NCBI GenBank assembly: GCA_020845695.1
Contig: JADLFG010000065.1
Location: 1-26,307, forward strand
Origin: Thermoleophilia bacterium
GTDB taxonomy: Bacteria; Actinomycetota; Thermoleophilia; Gaiellales; Gaiellaceae
DNA: 26,307 nt
Direction of reading: 5' to 3'
Shown: positions 1-7,153 of the stretch, in pieces
Layout: every line of letters starts with the position of its first letter
Numbering within the stretch: the first letter of the stretch is position 1
The notes under the pieces: generated by a model
Told to the model about the DNA's origin: nothing
What the model saw: the letters and a program-made list of their open reading frames with translations, nothing else
Databases searched by the model: none
Translations under genes and position numbers: made by a program

Positions 1-228
1 CAGGCGCTAAAGGCGCGCAGCGTGCCCGGGTAATCACGGCCGGCAAGCGGGACATCCACGCCAACCAGGATCGCAGCCGGGCAAGACGGAATCGGCACAA
101 AGGGGCGTCACGCGGATACCCCACTGCAGGCATATTGGCGCGACCGAGGACGCCGCCTGGCGCCGCTTTGCAGCCGCCAGAGCTGTGCGGTATTCCCCGG
201 ACGGTGCACTAGTGCATAGACTCCCGGG
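1..228. other. Leading intergenic stretch, no gene seen
   Basis: I see no convincing coding region, RNA gene or repeat here. The long minus-strand reading frame that crosses it is arginine/proline-rich and lies opposite lemA, so I treat it as a GC-driven shadow. The only signal is a possible -10 hexamer at 217-222, annotated separately. Confidence 0.5.
217..222 (+). promoter_or_regulatory. Possible -10 element (TAGACT)
   Basis: TAGACT fits the TANNNT -10 consensus and is followed after 6 nt by ATG at 229. That ATG opens a six-residue frame (MGRVTR) whose TGA overlaps the ATG at 246 as ATGA. No good -35 is visible. The 6-nt spacing matches other apparent leaderless starts in this window. Confidence 0.35.
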
Positions 229-245
229 ATGGGGCGGGTGACGCG

Positions 246-452
246 ATGAAGCTGAAGACGCGCGAGGCGATCATGGGCGTCATCATCTACCGGGTCGCGA
301 AGTTCGCGGCGAAGCGGACCCTGAGGAAAGGGGGCGTGATGGCAGCAGGGAAGAAGGTCGGGGTGTTCGCGGCTCTGGGCGCGGCCCTCGGGGCGCTGCT
401 CTTCTGGCGCAAGAAGAAGAAGTCCGGCGCCGACATGGGGGCGAGCGGTTAG
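246..452 (+). CDS. Small single-span membrane protein, unknown function
   Basis: The 68-residue product is not a family I recognise. A basic N-terminal half is followed by a hydrophobic Gly/Ala segment at about residues 37-53 (GVFAALGAALGALLFW), then a polybasic RKKKK cluster and a short polar tail. This suggests a single-pass inner-membrane protein with the basic end in the cytoplasm. The ATG at 246 overlaps the stop of a six-codon upstream frame, and the upstream GGGGCGGG could act as a weak ribosome site. It is monocistronic: a 228-bp spacer with inverted repeats separates it from lemA. Codon use is typical of neighbouring genes. Function cannot be inferred. Confidence 0.6.
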   Translation: MKLKTREAIMGVIIYRVAKFAAKRTLRKGGVMAAGKKVGVFAALGAALGALLFWRKKKKSGADMGASG

Positions 453-522
453 CGAGCGGCTAGCAGCCCCCGCGCGCACCCGACGCGCCGAGTCGGCCGC
501 CGGGACACGACCGAGCGCAGTT

Positions 523-567
523 CGAGGGGTCTGACCCCGGGGTCTGACCCCGGGGTCAGACCCCTCG
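523..567. repeat. Perfect inverted repeat of GGGGTCTGACCCC units
   Basis: Sixteen-base arms at 523-538 and 552-567 are exact reverse complements. They surround a 13-bp centre at 539-551 (GGGGTCTGACCCC) that is itself nearly palindromic, so three copies of the same unit sit end to end. A fourth copy is at 623-637, and a related GGGGTCTGCCCCC lies at the end of the HD gene (9251-9263). It resembles short REP-like intergenic palindromes. No U-run follows, so it is not a standard intrinsic terminator. Confidence 0.8.
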
Positions 568-622
568 TCGTATCCCGCTCGGGGTGCGGGCTGCCGCTCG
601 AAATCTGAGTTGGACCTTGTCA

Positions 623-637
623 AGGGGTCTGACCCCC
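623..637. repeat. Isolated GGGGTCTGACCCC palindrome copy
   Basis: AGGGGTCTGACCCCC repeats the unit seen three times at 523-567. It lies 44 bp upstream of the lemA -35 element. Confidence 0.7.
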
Positions 638-680
638 GCTCGCGCCCGGCGGACATGCCGGCAGCGGACGGTGGCCCGCC

Positions 681-709
681 TTGTTGCCGGCCGACGGGGC
701 CGCTAGTCT
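681..709 (+). promoter_or_regulatory. lemA promoter: TTGTTG - 17 bp - TAGTCT
   Basis: A -35-like TTGTTG (681-686) and a -10-like TAGTCT (704-709) are separated by exactly 17 bp. The -10 ends 7 nt before GTG at 717, placing the expected transcription start on or next to that codon. This argues for a leaderless mRNA and for 717 over the in-frame TTG at 681, which would overlap the -35 box. Confidence 0.6.
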
Positions 710-716
710 TGCGGCC

Positions 717-1268
717 GTGATCGCCGGGATCGTCATCGCCGCGGTTGTCGTCGCGCTGGTGCTGATCGTCGTTGCGCTCTACAACAAGCTCGTCCGGCTG
801 CGCAACCGCTGCGAGAACGCCTGGTCGCAGGTGGACGTGCAGCTCAGGCGCCGCTACGACCTGATCCCGAACCTGGTCGAGACGGTCAAGGGCTACGCAT
901 CCCACGAGCGCGAGACGTTCGAGGCCGTGACCCGGGCGCGCGCGGCGGCCCAGGAGGCCCGCTCGATCGCGGAACAGGCGAAGGCGGAGAACATGCTCAC
1001 CCAGGCGCTCGGCCGGCTGTTCGCTCTCGCCGAGGCTTATCCCGAGCTGCGCGCGACCGAGAACTTCCAGGCGCTGCAGGCGCAGCTCGTCGAGATCGAG
1101 CAGGCGATCGCCGTCTCCCGCCAGGTCTACAACGACACCGTCCTCACCTACGACACCGCGATCGAGTCGGTGCCGACGAACATCATCGCCGGGATCTTCA
1201 ACTTCGCCCCGCGCGAGTACTTCGAGATCGAGGAGCCGGCGCGCCAGCCGGTCCAGGTCCAGTTCTGA
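717..1268 (+). CDS. lemA: LemA family membrane protein
   Basis: The product is a 183-residue LemA-family protein: one N-terminal membrane helix followed by a long helical bundle outside the membrane. Residues 1-20 are a run of I/V/A forming the helix, directly followed by the family hallmark [36 protein letters not shown] sequence, YPELRA and the terminal [15 protein letters not shown] region are also clear family features. The exact function of LemA is unknown; it is commonly paired with DUF2207 or TPM-domain membrane proteins, as here. I start it at GTG 717 because typical LemA proteins begin at the helix and a leaderless promoter fits; TTG 681 would add 12 residues. The stop overlaps the likely CTG start of the next gene, so the two form an operon. 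Confidence 0.9.
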   Translation: MIAGIVIAAVVVALVLIVVALYNKLVRLRNRCENAWSQVDVQLRRRYDLIPNLVETVKGYASHERETFEAVTRARAAAQEARSIAEQAKAENMLTQALGRLFALAEAYPELRATENFQALQAQLVEIEQAIAVSRQVYNDTVLTYDTAIESVPTNIIAGIFNFAPREYFEIEEPARQPVQVQF

Positions 1269-3169
1269 GGACCCTGCGCCGGGCCGCGCTCCTGGCGGCG
1301 ATCCTCACGGGCCTCGCCGTCGCACTTGCGGCCGCGGCGCCCGCGCGCGCCAACTCGGTCAGCCTCCAGCGCGCCGACGTCCGCGTCCAGGTGGCGCCGG
1401 ACGGGTCGCTGCTCGTCGAAGAGGACCTGACCGTCTTCTTCTTCGGCACGTTCACCTACGGCTACCGGGACATCCCGCTTCGCTCCGGCGAGGCGCTCGA
1501 CCGGATCGGCGTCAGCGAGGGCGGCGTCGACTACGCCCCCGGGGCCCCGACCAAGCTCGAGCCCGGCGGACCGGAAGGAACCTTCGGCGTCGAGGCCGAC
1601 TCGGACCGGATCAGGATCGTCTGGCGGTTCATCGCCGCCGACGAGGTGCGGACGTTCACGATCCGCTACCGCTTCTCCGGCCTCGCCGTCGCCTACGACG
1701 ACGTTGTGGATGTCAACCTCAAGGTCTGGGGCGACCAATGGACGATCCCCCTGGACGAGCTGACGGCGACGCTCACCCTGCCCGGCGAGACGACCGGCGT
1801 GGGTCCGCTGCGCGCCTGGGGCCACCCGGTCTGGGTGCGCGGCGACGTGACGCTCGAGGCAAGCCGCGTGCTCCTGCGGGCGATCTCCGTCCCCGCGCGG
1901 CAGTACGTCGAGCTCCGCGTCGCCTTCCCGCGCTCCCTGCTCGACTCGACTGCGGGGGCCCGGGTCGAGGCGGGGCAGGGCCTCGAGGCGATCCTCGTCG
2001 AGGAGGCCGAGGACGCCATCAGCTACGAGCGCGACCGCGAGCGGATCGACTCGGCGCTCCGCCACATCGGCCGCACGATCCTGTACCTGCTCCTGCTCGG
2101 CGTGGGGCCCGCGCTGCTCGTGATCGCGCTCGCCTACCGGATCTTCGGGCGGGAGCTGCGCACCGGCTACGACCGCGAGTACGAGCAGGAGCCGCCGTCC
2201 GAGCTCGAGCCCGCGCTCGTCCCGACGCTGCTCGCCCAGGGCGGCACCGTCGGCTCGCACGAGTTCACGGCCACGCTGTTCGACCTGATCCGCCGCGGCC
2301 GCTACACGGCGAAGCCCGTGACGACCGAGCGCGAGACCTGGGGCGGTCTGCGCGCGGAGGAGGTCGCCGACCTCGAGCTAGAGCTCGGCGAGGAGATCCC
2401 CCTGACCCCGTTCGAGCAGTCCGTCGACGAGGTCGTCGCCTCGATCCTCGACGACGGCCCGGAGCGGCTGTCGCGCTTCCGCACCCGGATCGTCTCGAAC
2501 CGCGTCGCGAACGCGAACCGCTTCTCCGCGTTCAAGTCGGCGGTCGGCGCCGAGGCAAAGAAGCGGCGCTGGTTCGTGAACACGGGCGGGCTCGTGCTCG
2601 CGGGCGGGGTCGCGGTCTTCGGGTTGACCGCGACCATCCTGCTCGCGGTCGGGATCGTCGGCTTCCGCCCGGTCGCCCCCCGCTGGAGCGACATCGTCCT
2701 GATCGCCGTCGGCGGCTGCTTCATCGCGAACGCGGTCGTGCTCCTGATCGCGTCCGCGAACGTGCGTGTCTGGCGGCGCCGCTCGAAGCAGGCGCAGGCC
2801 GAGGCGCAGCGCTGGGAGGCATTTCGTCGTTACCTGAACGACTTCCCCCGCCTCGACCAGGCGCCGCCCGCCACGCTCGCCCTCTGGGAGCGCTACCTCG
2901 TCTACGGGGTCGCGTTCGGGATCGCCGAGCGCGTGCTCGCCGGCGCGCAGCTTCACATGCCGCAGGAGGTGCACGACCGGAGCAACATCTTCTGGATCAG
3001 CCCAACCGGCGATCTCGGCTCCGGCGCGTCCGCGCTCGGGATCTCCGACCTCGCCTCCGGATTCGGGTCGGCGCTCGCGCCGCCGTCGAGCGGCTCGGGC
3101 GGCGGCGGCGGCGGCTTCTCGGGCGGCGGCGGCGGCGGTGGTGGCGGCGGCGGCGGCGGCTTCGGCTAG
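1265..3169 (+). CDS. DUF2207 predicted membrane protein
   Basis: About 634 residues with DUF2207 architecture. A signal peptide (residues 1-29, ending APARA) is followed by a beta-rich extracytoplasmic DUF2207 domain and a first membrane helix near 270-293. A cytoplasmic region and two more helices near 440-467 and 477-498 come next, then a C-terminal domain and a terminal poly-glycine tail (about 612-634, [12 protein letters not shown] pattern) seen in many members. The signal peptide lies upstream of the first ATG/GTG/TTG in frame (GTG 1391), so translation should begin earlier. The only plausible codons are CTG at 1265, overlapping the lemA TGA, or CTG at 1274 just behind GAGG. Translational coupling to lemA is likely. 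The biochemical role is unknown; DUF2207 and LemA are recurrent partners. Confidence 0.8.
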   Translation: MRTLRRAALLAAILTGLAVALAAAAPARANSVSLQRADVRVQVAPDGSLLVEEDLTVFFFGTFTYGYRDIPLRSGEALDRIGVSEGGVDYAPGAPTKLEPGGPEGTFGVEADSDRIRIVWRFIAADEVRTFTIRYRFSGLAVAYDDVVDVNLKVWGDQWTIPLDELTATLTLPGETTGVGPLRAWGHPVWVRGDVTLEASRVLLRAISVPARQYVELRVAFPRSLLDSTAGARVEAGQGLEAILVEEAEDAISYERDRERIDSALRHIGRTILYLLLLGVGPALLVIALAYRIFGRELRTGYDREYEQEPPSELEPALVPTLLAQGGTVGSHEFTATLFDLIRRGRYTAKPVTTERETWGGLRAEEVADLELELGEEIPLTPFEQSVDEVVASILDDGPERLSRFRTRIVSNRVANANRFSAFKSAVGAEAKKRRWFVNTGGLVLAGGVAVFGLTATILLAVGIVGFRPVAPRWSDIVLIAVGGCFIANAVVLLIASANVRVWRRRSKQAQAEAQRWEAFRRYLNDFPRLDQAPPATLALWERYLVYGVAFGIAERVLAGAQLHMPQEVHDRSNIFWISPTGDLGSGASALGISDLASGFGSALAPPSSGSGGGGGGFSGGGGGGGGGGGGGFG

Positions 3170-3282
3170 CGCGGCCGCCCATGGCATCCGCGCGGGCGGC
3201 ATTGGGGCGGCATCTGCCTCGCTGCGACCGCGCACCGCGGGGACGCTGCGGCGGCACCCGCGCACGATCGTGTCCCGGGGGC

Positions 3283-3307
3283 TGTGGGGGCGGGGCTTGT
3301 CCCGCCC
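3283..3307. repeat. TGTRGGGGC..CTTG palindrome copy
   Basis: TGTGGGGGCGGG is followed by a GCTTGT loop and CCCGCCC; the arms 3288-3294 and 3301-3307 are complementary. The pattern matches the copies near 8279-8525 and 12297-12323, which share the TGTAGGGGC-type lead and the CTTG loop. Confidence 0.65.
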
Positions 3308-3338
3308 GTATCGATGCGCGGCGGGACGCGGGGCGGGT

Positions 3339-3470
3339 TGCGGGCCGGACAAGTCCGGCCCCTGCGTCGATCCCTGCGGCTGCGACACGTTCGGCCCCCG
3401 CGTTGATCGTCGCGGCCGTTCCCGGCCGGCGGTCTGCGGGCCGGACACGTCCGGCCTCCGCCTCGATCGT
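3339..3470. repeat. Degenerate tandem repeat with two GGCCGGAC hairpins
   Basis: Three related units begin near 3347, 3384 and 3444, each reading roughly GACAMGTYCGGCC then CCGCnTcGATC. Units 1 and 3 form hairpins: GGGCCGGAC (3342-3350) with GTCCGGCCC (3353-3361), and GGCCGGAC (3439-3446) with GTCCGGCC (3449-3456). The middle unit has lost its left arm. Confidence 0.6.
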
Positions 3471-3514
3471 CGTGCCGCGCCCCGGCCGCCGGTCACACGC
3501 CGCGAGCGATCGCG

Positions 3515-3961
3515 CTAGCGCCGCTCGTACGTCCCGACCAGCTCGGAGGTCGCGAGCACATGCCCCGCGAGCGCCCGCTCGAGCTCGAGTCGGGTGGCGC
3601 CGCGCGGCAGCTCGAGCCGCCGGTCGACCGCATGCAGGTGAAAGACGTAGCGGTGGCGCCCGTGGCCCCGCGGCGGCAACGGGCCGCCGTAGCCGACCTT
3701 CGGGAAGTCGTTCAGGCCCTCGCCCCGCGGGCGCTCGCCCTCGCGCAGGCCGCCCGCGCCCGGCTCGAGGTTCCACGCGAGCCAGTGCGTGAAGAGCCCC
3801 CTGGGGGCATCCGGGTCGTCGACGACGAGCGCGAGCGTTCGGGCCTCCGCCGGGGCGCCGCTCCAGGCGAGCGGCGGCGACGTGTCCTCACCCTCGCCCG
3901 TGTGGCGCTTCGGGATCGGCTCCCCGTCCGCGAACGCCGGGCTGGTCAGCGTGAAGCCCAC
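3515..3961 (-). CDS. YbhB/YbcL family PEBP-like protein
   Basis: The 148-residue product has the phosphatidylethanolamine-binding-protein fold (YbhB/YbcL, 'Raf kinase inhibitor-like'). Visible hallmarks are the N-terminal FTLTSPAFADGEPIP strand and the ligand-pocket motif DDPDAP (about residues 48-53). The THWLAWN segment, GYGGPLPPRGHGRHRY (the GPxPPxGxHRY motif) and FHLHAVD follow. Length is normal for the bacterial cytoplasmic family, and no signal peptide is present. The physiological ligand in bacteria is not established. The start is GTG 3961, preceded by a perfect TACAAT -10 six bases upstream, so it appears to have its own leaderless promoter although it lies only 16 bp downstream of the co-directional thermonuclease gene. 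Confidence 0.9.
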   Translation of the reverse strand: MGFTLTSPAFADGEPIPKRHTGEGEDTSPPLAWSGAPAEARTLALVVDDPDAPRGLFTHWLAWNLEPGAGGLREGERPRGEGLNDFPKVGYGGPLPPRGHGRHRYVFHLHAVDRRLELPRGATRLELERALAGHVLATSELVGTYERR

Positions 3962-3967
3962 GGGTCG

Positions 3968-3973
3968 ATTGTA
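3968..3973 (-). promoter_or_regulatory. -10 element TACAAT for the PEBP gene
   Basis: On the minus strand TACAAT is followed by six bases and then GTG 3961. No clear -35 is seen and no Shine-Dalgarno is present, consistent with a leaderless transcript started within the gap after the thermonuclease gene. Confidence 0.5.
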
Positions 3974-3977
3974 GGGA

Positions 3978-4886
3978 TCACCCGACGACCGCGATCTGCG
4001 CCGGAGTCGACAGCTCGAGCTCGGGAACGCCCTCGTAGAGCTCGAGCTCCCCGCTCGCGCAGATCGTCCGCCCCGCGTAGGCGTCCTCGGGCGGCTCGGG
4101 GAAGCGGCCCCGATCGTCGCCCCAGATGAGGACCGTGACCCGCTCGGGGTCGGGGTGGTCGCGCCCGAGGTTCAGGAACGTCGGCTGCCCGTCCGCGTCG
4201 GCGGCGTAGCGGGTGCCGGCCACGGGGCCGCGCACGATCGCGCGCTCGCCGATGTGGGCCCGCGCCTCGGTCCAGGGGATGGCGCCGGGGCAGCCGGCCG
4301 CGAGCGGCTCCGCCTCGACGACCGGCCCCGTGTCGGCCGCGCGGCCCGGCTCGAGCGGGGTGCCCGGGCAGGCGCCCCAGAGCCCGCGCTTCGCCGCCCG
4401 GGCCTGTCTCGCCGCCCGCAGGAGCCGCTCGGCGTACGCCCCGCGCTCGCCGCGGTAGAAGTAGGGGGTGGCGGCCCCCCGGCGGACGAGGAGGAGGTTG
4501 AGGTTGCGCGACCCGGTGCGGACGTAGCGAAGCAGCCGCCCGTGCTCGTCGACGTCGTCGAGGCGCGGGTCGCGCTCGAGCGTGACCGCGTCCCCGGGGG
4601 CGAGCAGCTCGCGCAGGGCGGAGGTCGCCTCCCGCCCGTAGCACTCGTCCGCGTGCTCGGGCGCGTCGATCTGGACGAGGCGAACCCGGCGGCCGTCCCC
4701 GAGCTCGAGCGTGTCGCCGTCCGCGACGCGGGCGACTGCGACCGGGGGCTCGGCGGTGGCGGCGGTTGTGGCCGGCTCCGGGCCGGCGTCCGCGCCGGTG
4801 TCGGGACCGGCCGCCTCCCCGCCGCTGCCGCCGCTGCTGCAGGCGGCGAGCGCGAGGGCGCAGAGCGCGGCGGCGAGCGAGCGCAC
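3978..4886 (-). CDS. Lipoprotein with thermonuclease (SNase) domain
   Basis: 302 residues. The N-terminus is a lipoprotein signal with lipobox LAAC (Cys16), followed by a Gly/Ser/Ala-rich linker, so the protein should be anchored on the outer face of the membrane. A staphylococcal-nuclease-like domain spans about residues 48-170. Motifs are VADGDTLEL, RLVQIDAPE (catalytic-type Arg and metal-binding Asp), CYGREAT (Glu/Arg) and DEHGRLLRYV (second catalytic Arg), ending RGLWGAC. The C-terminal 100 residues look like an OB-fold (IPWTEARAHIGERAIVRGPV...), a common tail in actinobacterial SNase proteins. The predicted activity is Ca-dependent cleavage of DNA or RNA outside the cell. GTG 4886 follows TACCGT by 6 nt, another leaderless-type start. 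Confidence 0.88.
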   Translation of the reverse strand: MRSLAAALCALALAACSSGGSGGEAAGPDTGADAGPEPATTAATAEPPVAVARVADGDTLELGDGRRVRLVQIDAPEHADECYGREATSALRELLAPGDAVTLERDPRLDDVDEHGRLLRYVRTGSRNLNLLLVRRGAATPYFYRGERGAYAERLLRAARQARAAKRGLWGACPGTPLEPGRAADTGPVVEAEPLAAGCPGAIPWTEARAHIGERAIVRGPVAGTRYAADADGQPTFLNLGRDHPDPERVTVLIWGDDRGRFPEPPEDAYAGRTICASGELELYEGVPELELSTPAQIAVVG

Positions 4887-4892
4887 GCGTCT

Positions 4893-4898
4893 ACGGTA
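4893..4898 (-). promoter_or_regulatory. -10 element TACCGT for the thermonuclease gene
   Basis: TACCGT on the minus strand, six bases before GTG 4886, with no recognisable -35. The spacing is the same as for the PEBP, lemA and immA starts. Confidence 0.45.
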
Positions 4899-4922
4899 GC
4901 TTCGGCTGCCGCCGGGGCGCCG

Positions 4923-5423
4923 TCAGCGCAGGCCGATCCTGGCGCTGCAGGCGGGCCAGGCCTCCCAGCCCTGGTCTGCCTGCACGCGACGGGCGACGCG
5001 GATCTGCTCGGCCGGCGTCGCCAGGTACGCGTACTTCGGCAGCCGCTTCGAGCGGTACGCCGCCCACGTCCCGGGGTGGAACGAGAGGCCGCCGTGGTAG
5101 GCGTTCTTCATCGACCAGTTGCCGCCGGACTCGCAGAGCGCGAGCTCCCACCAGAAGCTCTTCTTCAGGTTCTGGTTGAACCGCCTGTTCCACAGCCGCA
5201 GCGTCTCGAGCAGCGCTTCGGCGTCCGTCAACTCCTGGTAGGAGAGGTCGACCTGGAACGCGGGCAGGTCGCGATCCTCGCGCAGGTTGTTCGTGTCCCT
5301 GATCGCGTGCTCGATCTCGTGGACGTAGTCGACCGGGTCGGTGCGATGCGCCGACGCCGGAGCCGCGAGCGTTGCGGCGAGGGCGAGGGCGACGAGCGCG
5401 GACGTGAGCCTCGTGCGGTTCAT
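4923..5423 (-). CDS. Rpf-like transglycosylase domain protein
   Basis: 166 residues. A Sec signal peptide occupies residues 1-25 (ends APASA), followed by a helical stretch of about 65 residues and then a C-terminal resuscitation-promoting-factor/transglycosylase-like domain. Domain hallmarks are WWELALCESGGNW (catalytic Glu98), YHGGLSFHPGTWAAY, LATPAEQIRVARRV and GWEAWPACS. The two cysteines of CESGG and PACS would pair as in Rpf. The protein should be exported and cleave peptidoglycan glycan strands. I use ATG 5423 because the signal peptide begins there; the longer upstream reading frame is arginine/proline-rich. No clear Shine-Dalgarno or promoter is seen, and it is separated from the thermonuclease gene by 36 bp in the same orientation. 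Confidence 0.88.
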   Translation of the reverse strand: MNRTRLTSALVALALAATLAAPASAHRTDPVDYVHEIEHAIRDTNNLREDRDLPAFQVDLSYQELTDAEALLETLRLWNRRFNQNLKKSFWWELALCESGGNWSMKNAYHGGLSFHPGTWAAYRSKRLPKYAYLATPAEQIRVARRVQADQGWEAWPACSARIGLR

Positions 5424-5739
5424 GGTGACTCGCAGCGGGGCCCCGCAGCGACCGGTGAGCGGGCGACCCCTGGTTTTCGTCGGCGCCGGCCAGTATGCCG
5501 GACCCGCGCCGCCCGCGCGCCGCCAGATTGCGGCCGACCGCTCTCGTGCGCGTGCTCGCCGGGGCCGCCTCGCTCGGGCCGCTCGCCCGCCCGCGGCGCA
5601 CGGGCCGGGGGACCCGCCGAGATCGCGCCCGCGGCGGGTGACGTCTGGTCGCTGCACCCCCGTCCCGTGCTCCGCCGGCGGGGCGTTCGCCGGACGACCG
5701 GGCCCGCCGGGCCCGCGGCCGGCCTCGCCGCCCGCCGCG
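5424..5739. other. Spacer upstream of the Rpf-like gene
   Basis: This 316-bp stretch lies between the VWA gene end and the Rpf-like gene start. I see no gene. A CCGGC-ATACT-GGCCGG palindrome lies near 5488-5503, and its CATACT could be a weak minus-strand -10. I looked for a ydaO-type (c-di-AMP) riboswitch, known upstream of some rpf genes, and did not recognise one. Confidence 0.4.
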
Positions 5740-6992
5740 TCACAGCCGCTGCCGGCGGCGGCGGTTCGAGTCGTAGCGAAGCTGCTTTCGGCTCGCGGCG
5801 CCGTAGAACGCGGCTGAGGCGAGCCCGGCCGCCTCGTCGAGCGCCGCGGCCTCCTCGGCGAGCGTGGCGGCGAGCTCGGGGCCGAGCGCGGGGGCGCTCA
5901 GGCGCAGCTCGGCCCCGACCTGGCCGAGGACGTTGCGGGCCTCGTCGTGGCGGCCGGCGTCGGCGAGGCGGATCGCCTCGTCGCGCGCCCGCGCCGCCTT
6001 GAGCACGAGCGTCGCCTCCTGCACCTCGAGGTCGGGGGCGGCCGCGGCGGCCTCGTCGGCGGAGACGAGGTTCGCGGCGACCGGCAGCGTGAGCGTGTGC
6101 TCGGCGATCTCGTCGCCGACGGCGACGTAGCGCACGACGACGTCGGCGACCTTGGCCGGGCCGAGCGCGGCGAGGTGGGGGAGGTGGAGGACGAACACGA
6201 CGCGGCGGCGCACGCTGCCGTAGGCGTCGCCGAGCTCGAGCCGCACCCCGCCGGGCACGGGCGTCCCCGGGTAGTCGTTCAGGACGGCGAGGAGGTCGAC
6301 CTCGGGGGCGGGTCGGATCTCGACGCTGACGTTCTGCGCGACGAGGCGGGTGAGGCCGTCGAGCTGGTCGGCGAAGATCGCGGGTGCCGCGTCCGGGGTC
6401 GGGGCGTAGTGACCCTTGCCGCCGCCGGCGGCGGCCAGCGCGGTCAGGAGCTCCTCGTCGAACCCCTCCCCGAACCCGACCGTCGAGGTGCCGACCCGGT
6501 CGCGGTGGGCGCTCCGGGCGAGCTCGACGAGCGCGGCCGGGTCGGTGATGCCGCAGTTCGCGAGCCCGTCGGTGAGCAGGAGGATCGTGCGGGCGGCGCC
6601 GCCGGCGGCGCCGGCGACCTGCTCGCGCCCGGCGAGCCAGCCGCCGGAGAGGTTCGTCTGCCCGCCGGGGCGGATCAGGCCGATCGCGCCCGCAGCTCGT
6701 CCGCCCGGACGGGCGCGAGCGGGGCGAGCACCCGCACCTCGTCGTCGTAGGCGACGAGCGCGAGCTCGTCGGTGGCGCGCAGCCGCCCGACGAGCCAGTC
6801 GGCGCAGCGCCGGGCGACCTCGAGCTTCTCCCCGGCCATCGAGCCGGAGCGGTCGACGACGAGCGCGAGCGCGAGCGGCGCCCGCTCCGCCGCCGCGGGC
6901 GGGTCGGGGGCGGCGAGCTCGAGCAGCGCGTGGACGGTGTGCTCGCCTTCGGCGGCGGGCAGCGAGTGGTCGAGCCGGATCCTGGCCTGCAT
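5740..6992 (-). pseudogene. VWA-domain protein, split by one frameshift
   Basis: The intact product would be about 417 residues. The first part (6992 to about 6690) reads as a VWA N-terminus with the MIDAS motif DRSGSMAGEK. That frame stops at 6675. The adjacent frame continues the same domain without loss, with GGQTNLSGG (MIDAS Thr), LLTDGLANCG, GFGEGFDEELL, then a beta-rich middle and an alanine-rich C-terminus down to 5740. The switch lies at about 6685-6692, where GCGCGATC would be expected to read GCGGCGATC, i.e. one missing base. This is either a real inactivating deletion or an assembly error. Start ATG 6992 has a perfect AGGAGGT at 6997-7003. VWA proteins bind divalent metal and partner proteins; no substrate is evident. 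It is divergent from the sigma factor gene, with a shared promoter motif. Confidence 0.75.
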
Positions 6993-7043
6993 CGGTACCT
7001 CCTGTTTGCGTCCACAAGGAAGTCGCCGCGGGCGCCCGCTCGC

Positions 7044-7053
7044 CTTACGGCGG
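7044..7053 (-). promoter_or_regulatory. CCGCCGTAAG element facing the VWA gene
   Basis: The decamer CCGCCGTAAG on the minus strand is repeated exactly, in the opposite direction, at 7133-7142 in front of the sigma-factor gene. It could be a -10-type element read by the neighbouring sigma factor, or half of a regulatory inverted repeat. Confidence 0.4.
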
Positions 7054-7132
7054 CCCGGGCGGGTAAGGCCGGCCGCCGGCCGGGACGATTCCCGGTCGAT
7101 GCGCAGCCGCGCCGGGTACCGAGAGCGGGGGT

Positions 7133-7142
7133 CCGCCGTAAG
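7133..7142 (+). promoter_or_regulatory. CCGCCGTAAG element facing the sigma gene
   Basis: The exact inverse of the decamer at 7044-7053. Its TAAG belongs to TAAGAT (7139-7144), a -10-like hexamer 9 nt before GTG 7154. A shared element on both sides of a divergent intergenic region suggests joint control, possibly autoregulation. Confidence 0.4.
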
Positions 7143-7153
7143 ATTCCGCGGCG

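Larger units (their letters stand above)
3170..3514. other. Convergent intergenic spacer with GC palindromes
   Basis: This 345-bp spacer lies between two converging genes (DUF2207 and the PEBP gene). I see no credible gene; the alanine/arginine-rich reading frames are GC artefacts. It holds three strong palindromes (3288-3307, 3342-3361, 3439-3456) and a degenerate tandem repeat (3339-3470). The hairpins could help terminate transcription from both sides but lack U-runs. Confidence 0.6.

Noticed and set aside
108..905. Long minus-strand reading frame opposite lemA
   Set aside because: Arginine/proline/aspartate-rich, without motifs, and overlaps a clear lemA gene; typical of GC-rich antisense frames.
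1148..2260. Minus-strand frame of 370 codons opposite DUF2207
   Set aside because: Shadow of the DUF2207 gene; repetitive charged composition and no domain.
3283..3470. Rho-independent terminators
   Set aside because: The hairpins are strong, but none is followed by a T-run on either strand; annotated as repeats.
5424..5739. ydaO-type riboswitch upstream of the Rpf-like gene
   Set aside because: Some rpf genes have one, but I could not find its conserved core or pairing pattern here.
6675..6700. Programmed ribosomal frameshift in the VWA gene
   Set aside because: No slippery heptamer or downstream stimulator is evident; a simple one-base deletion or error explains it.
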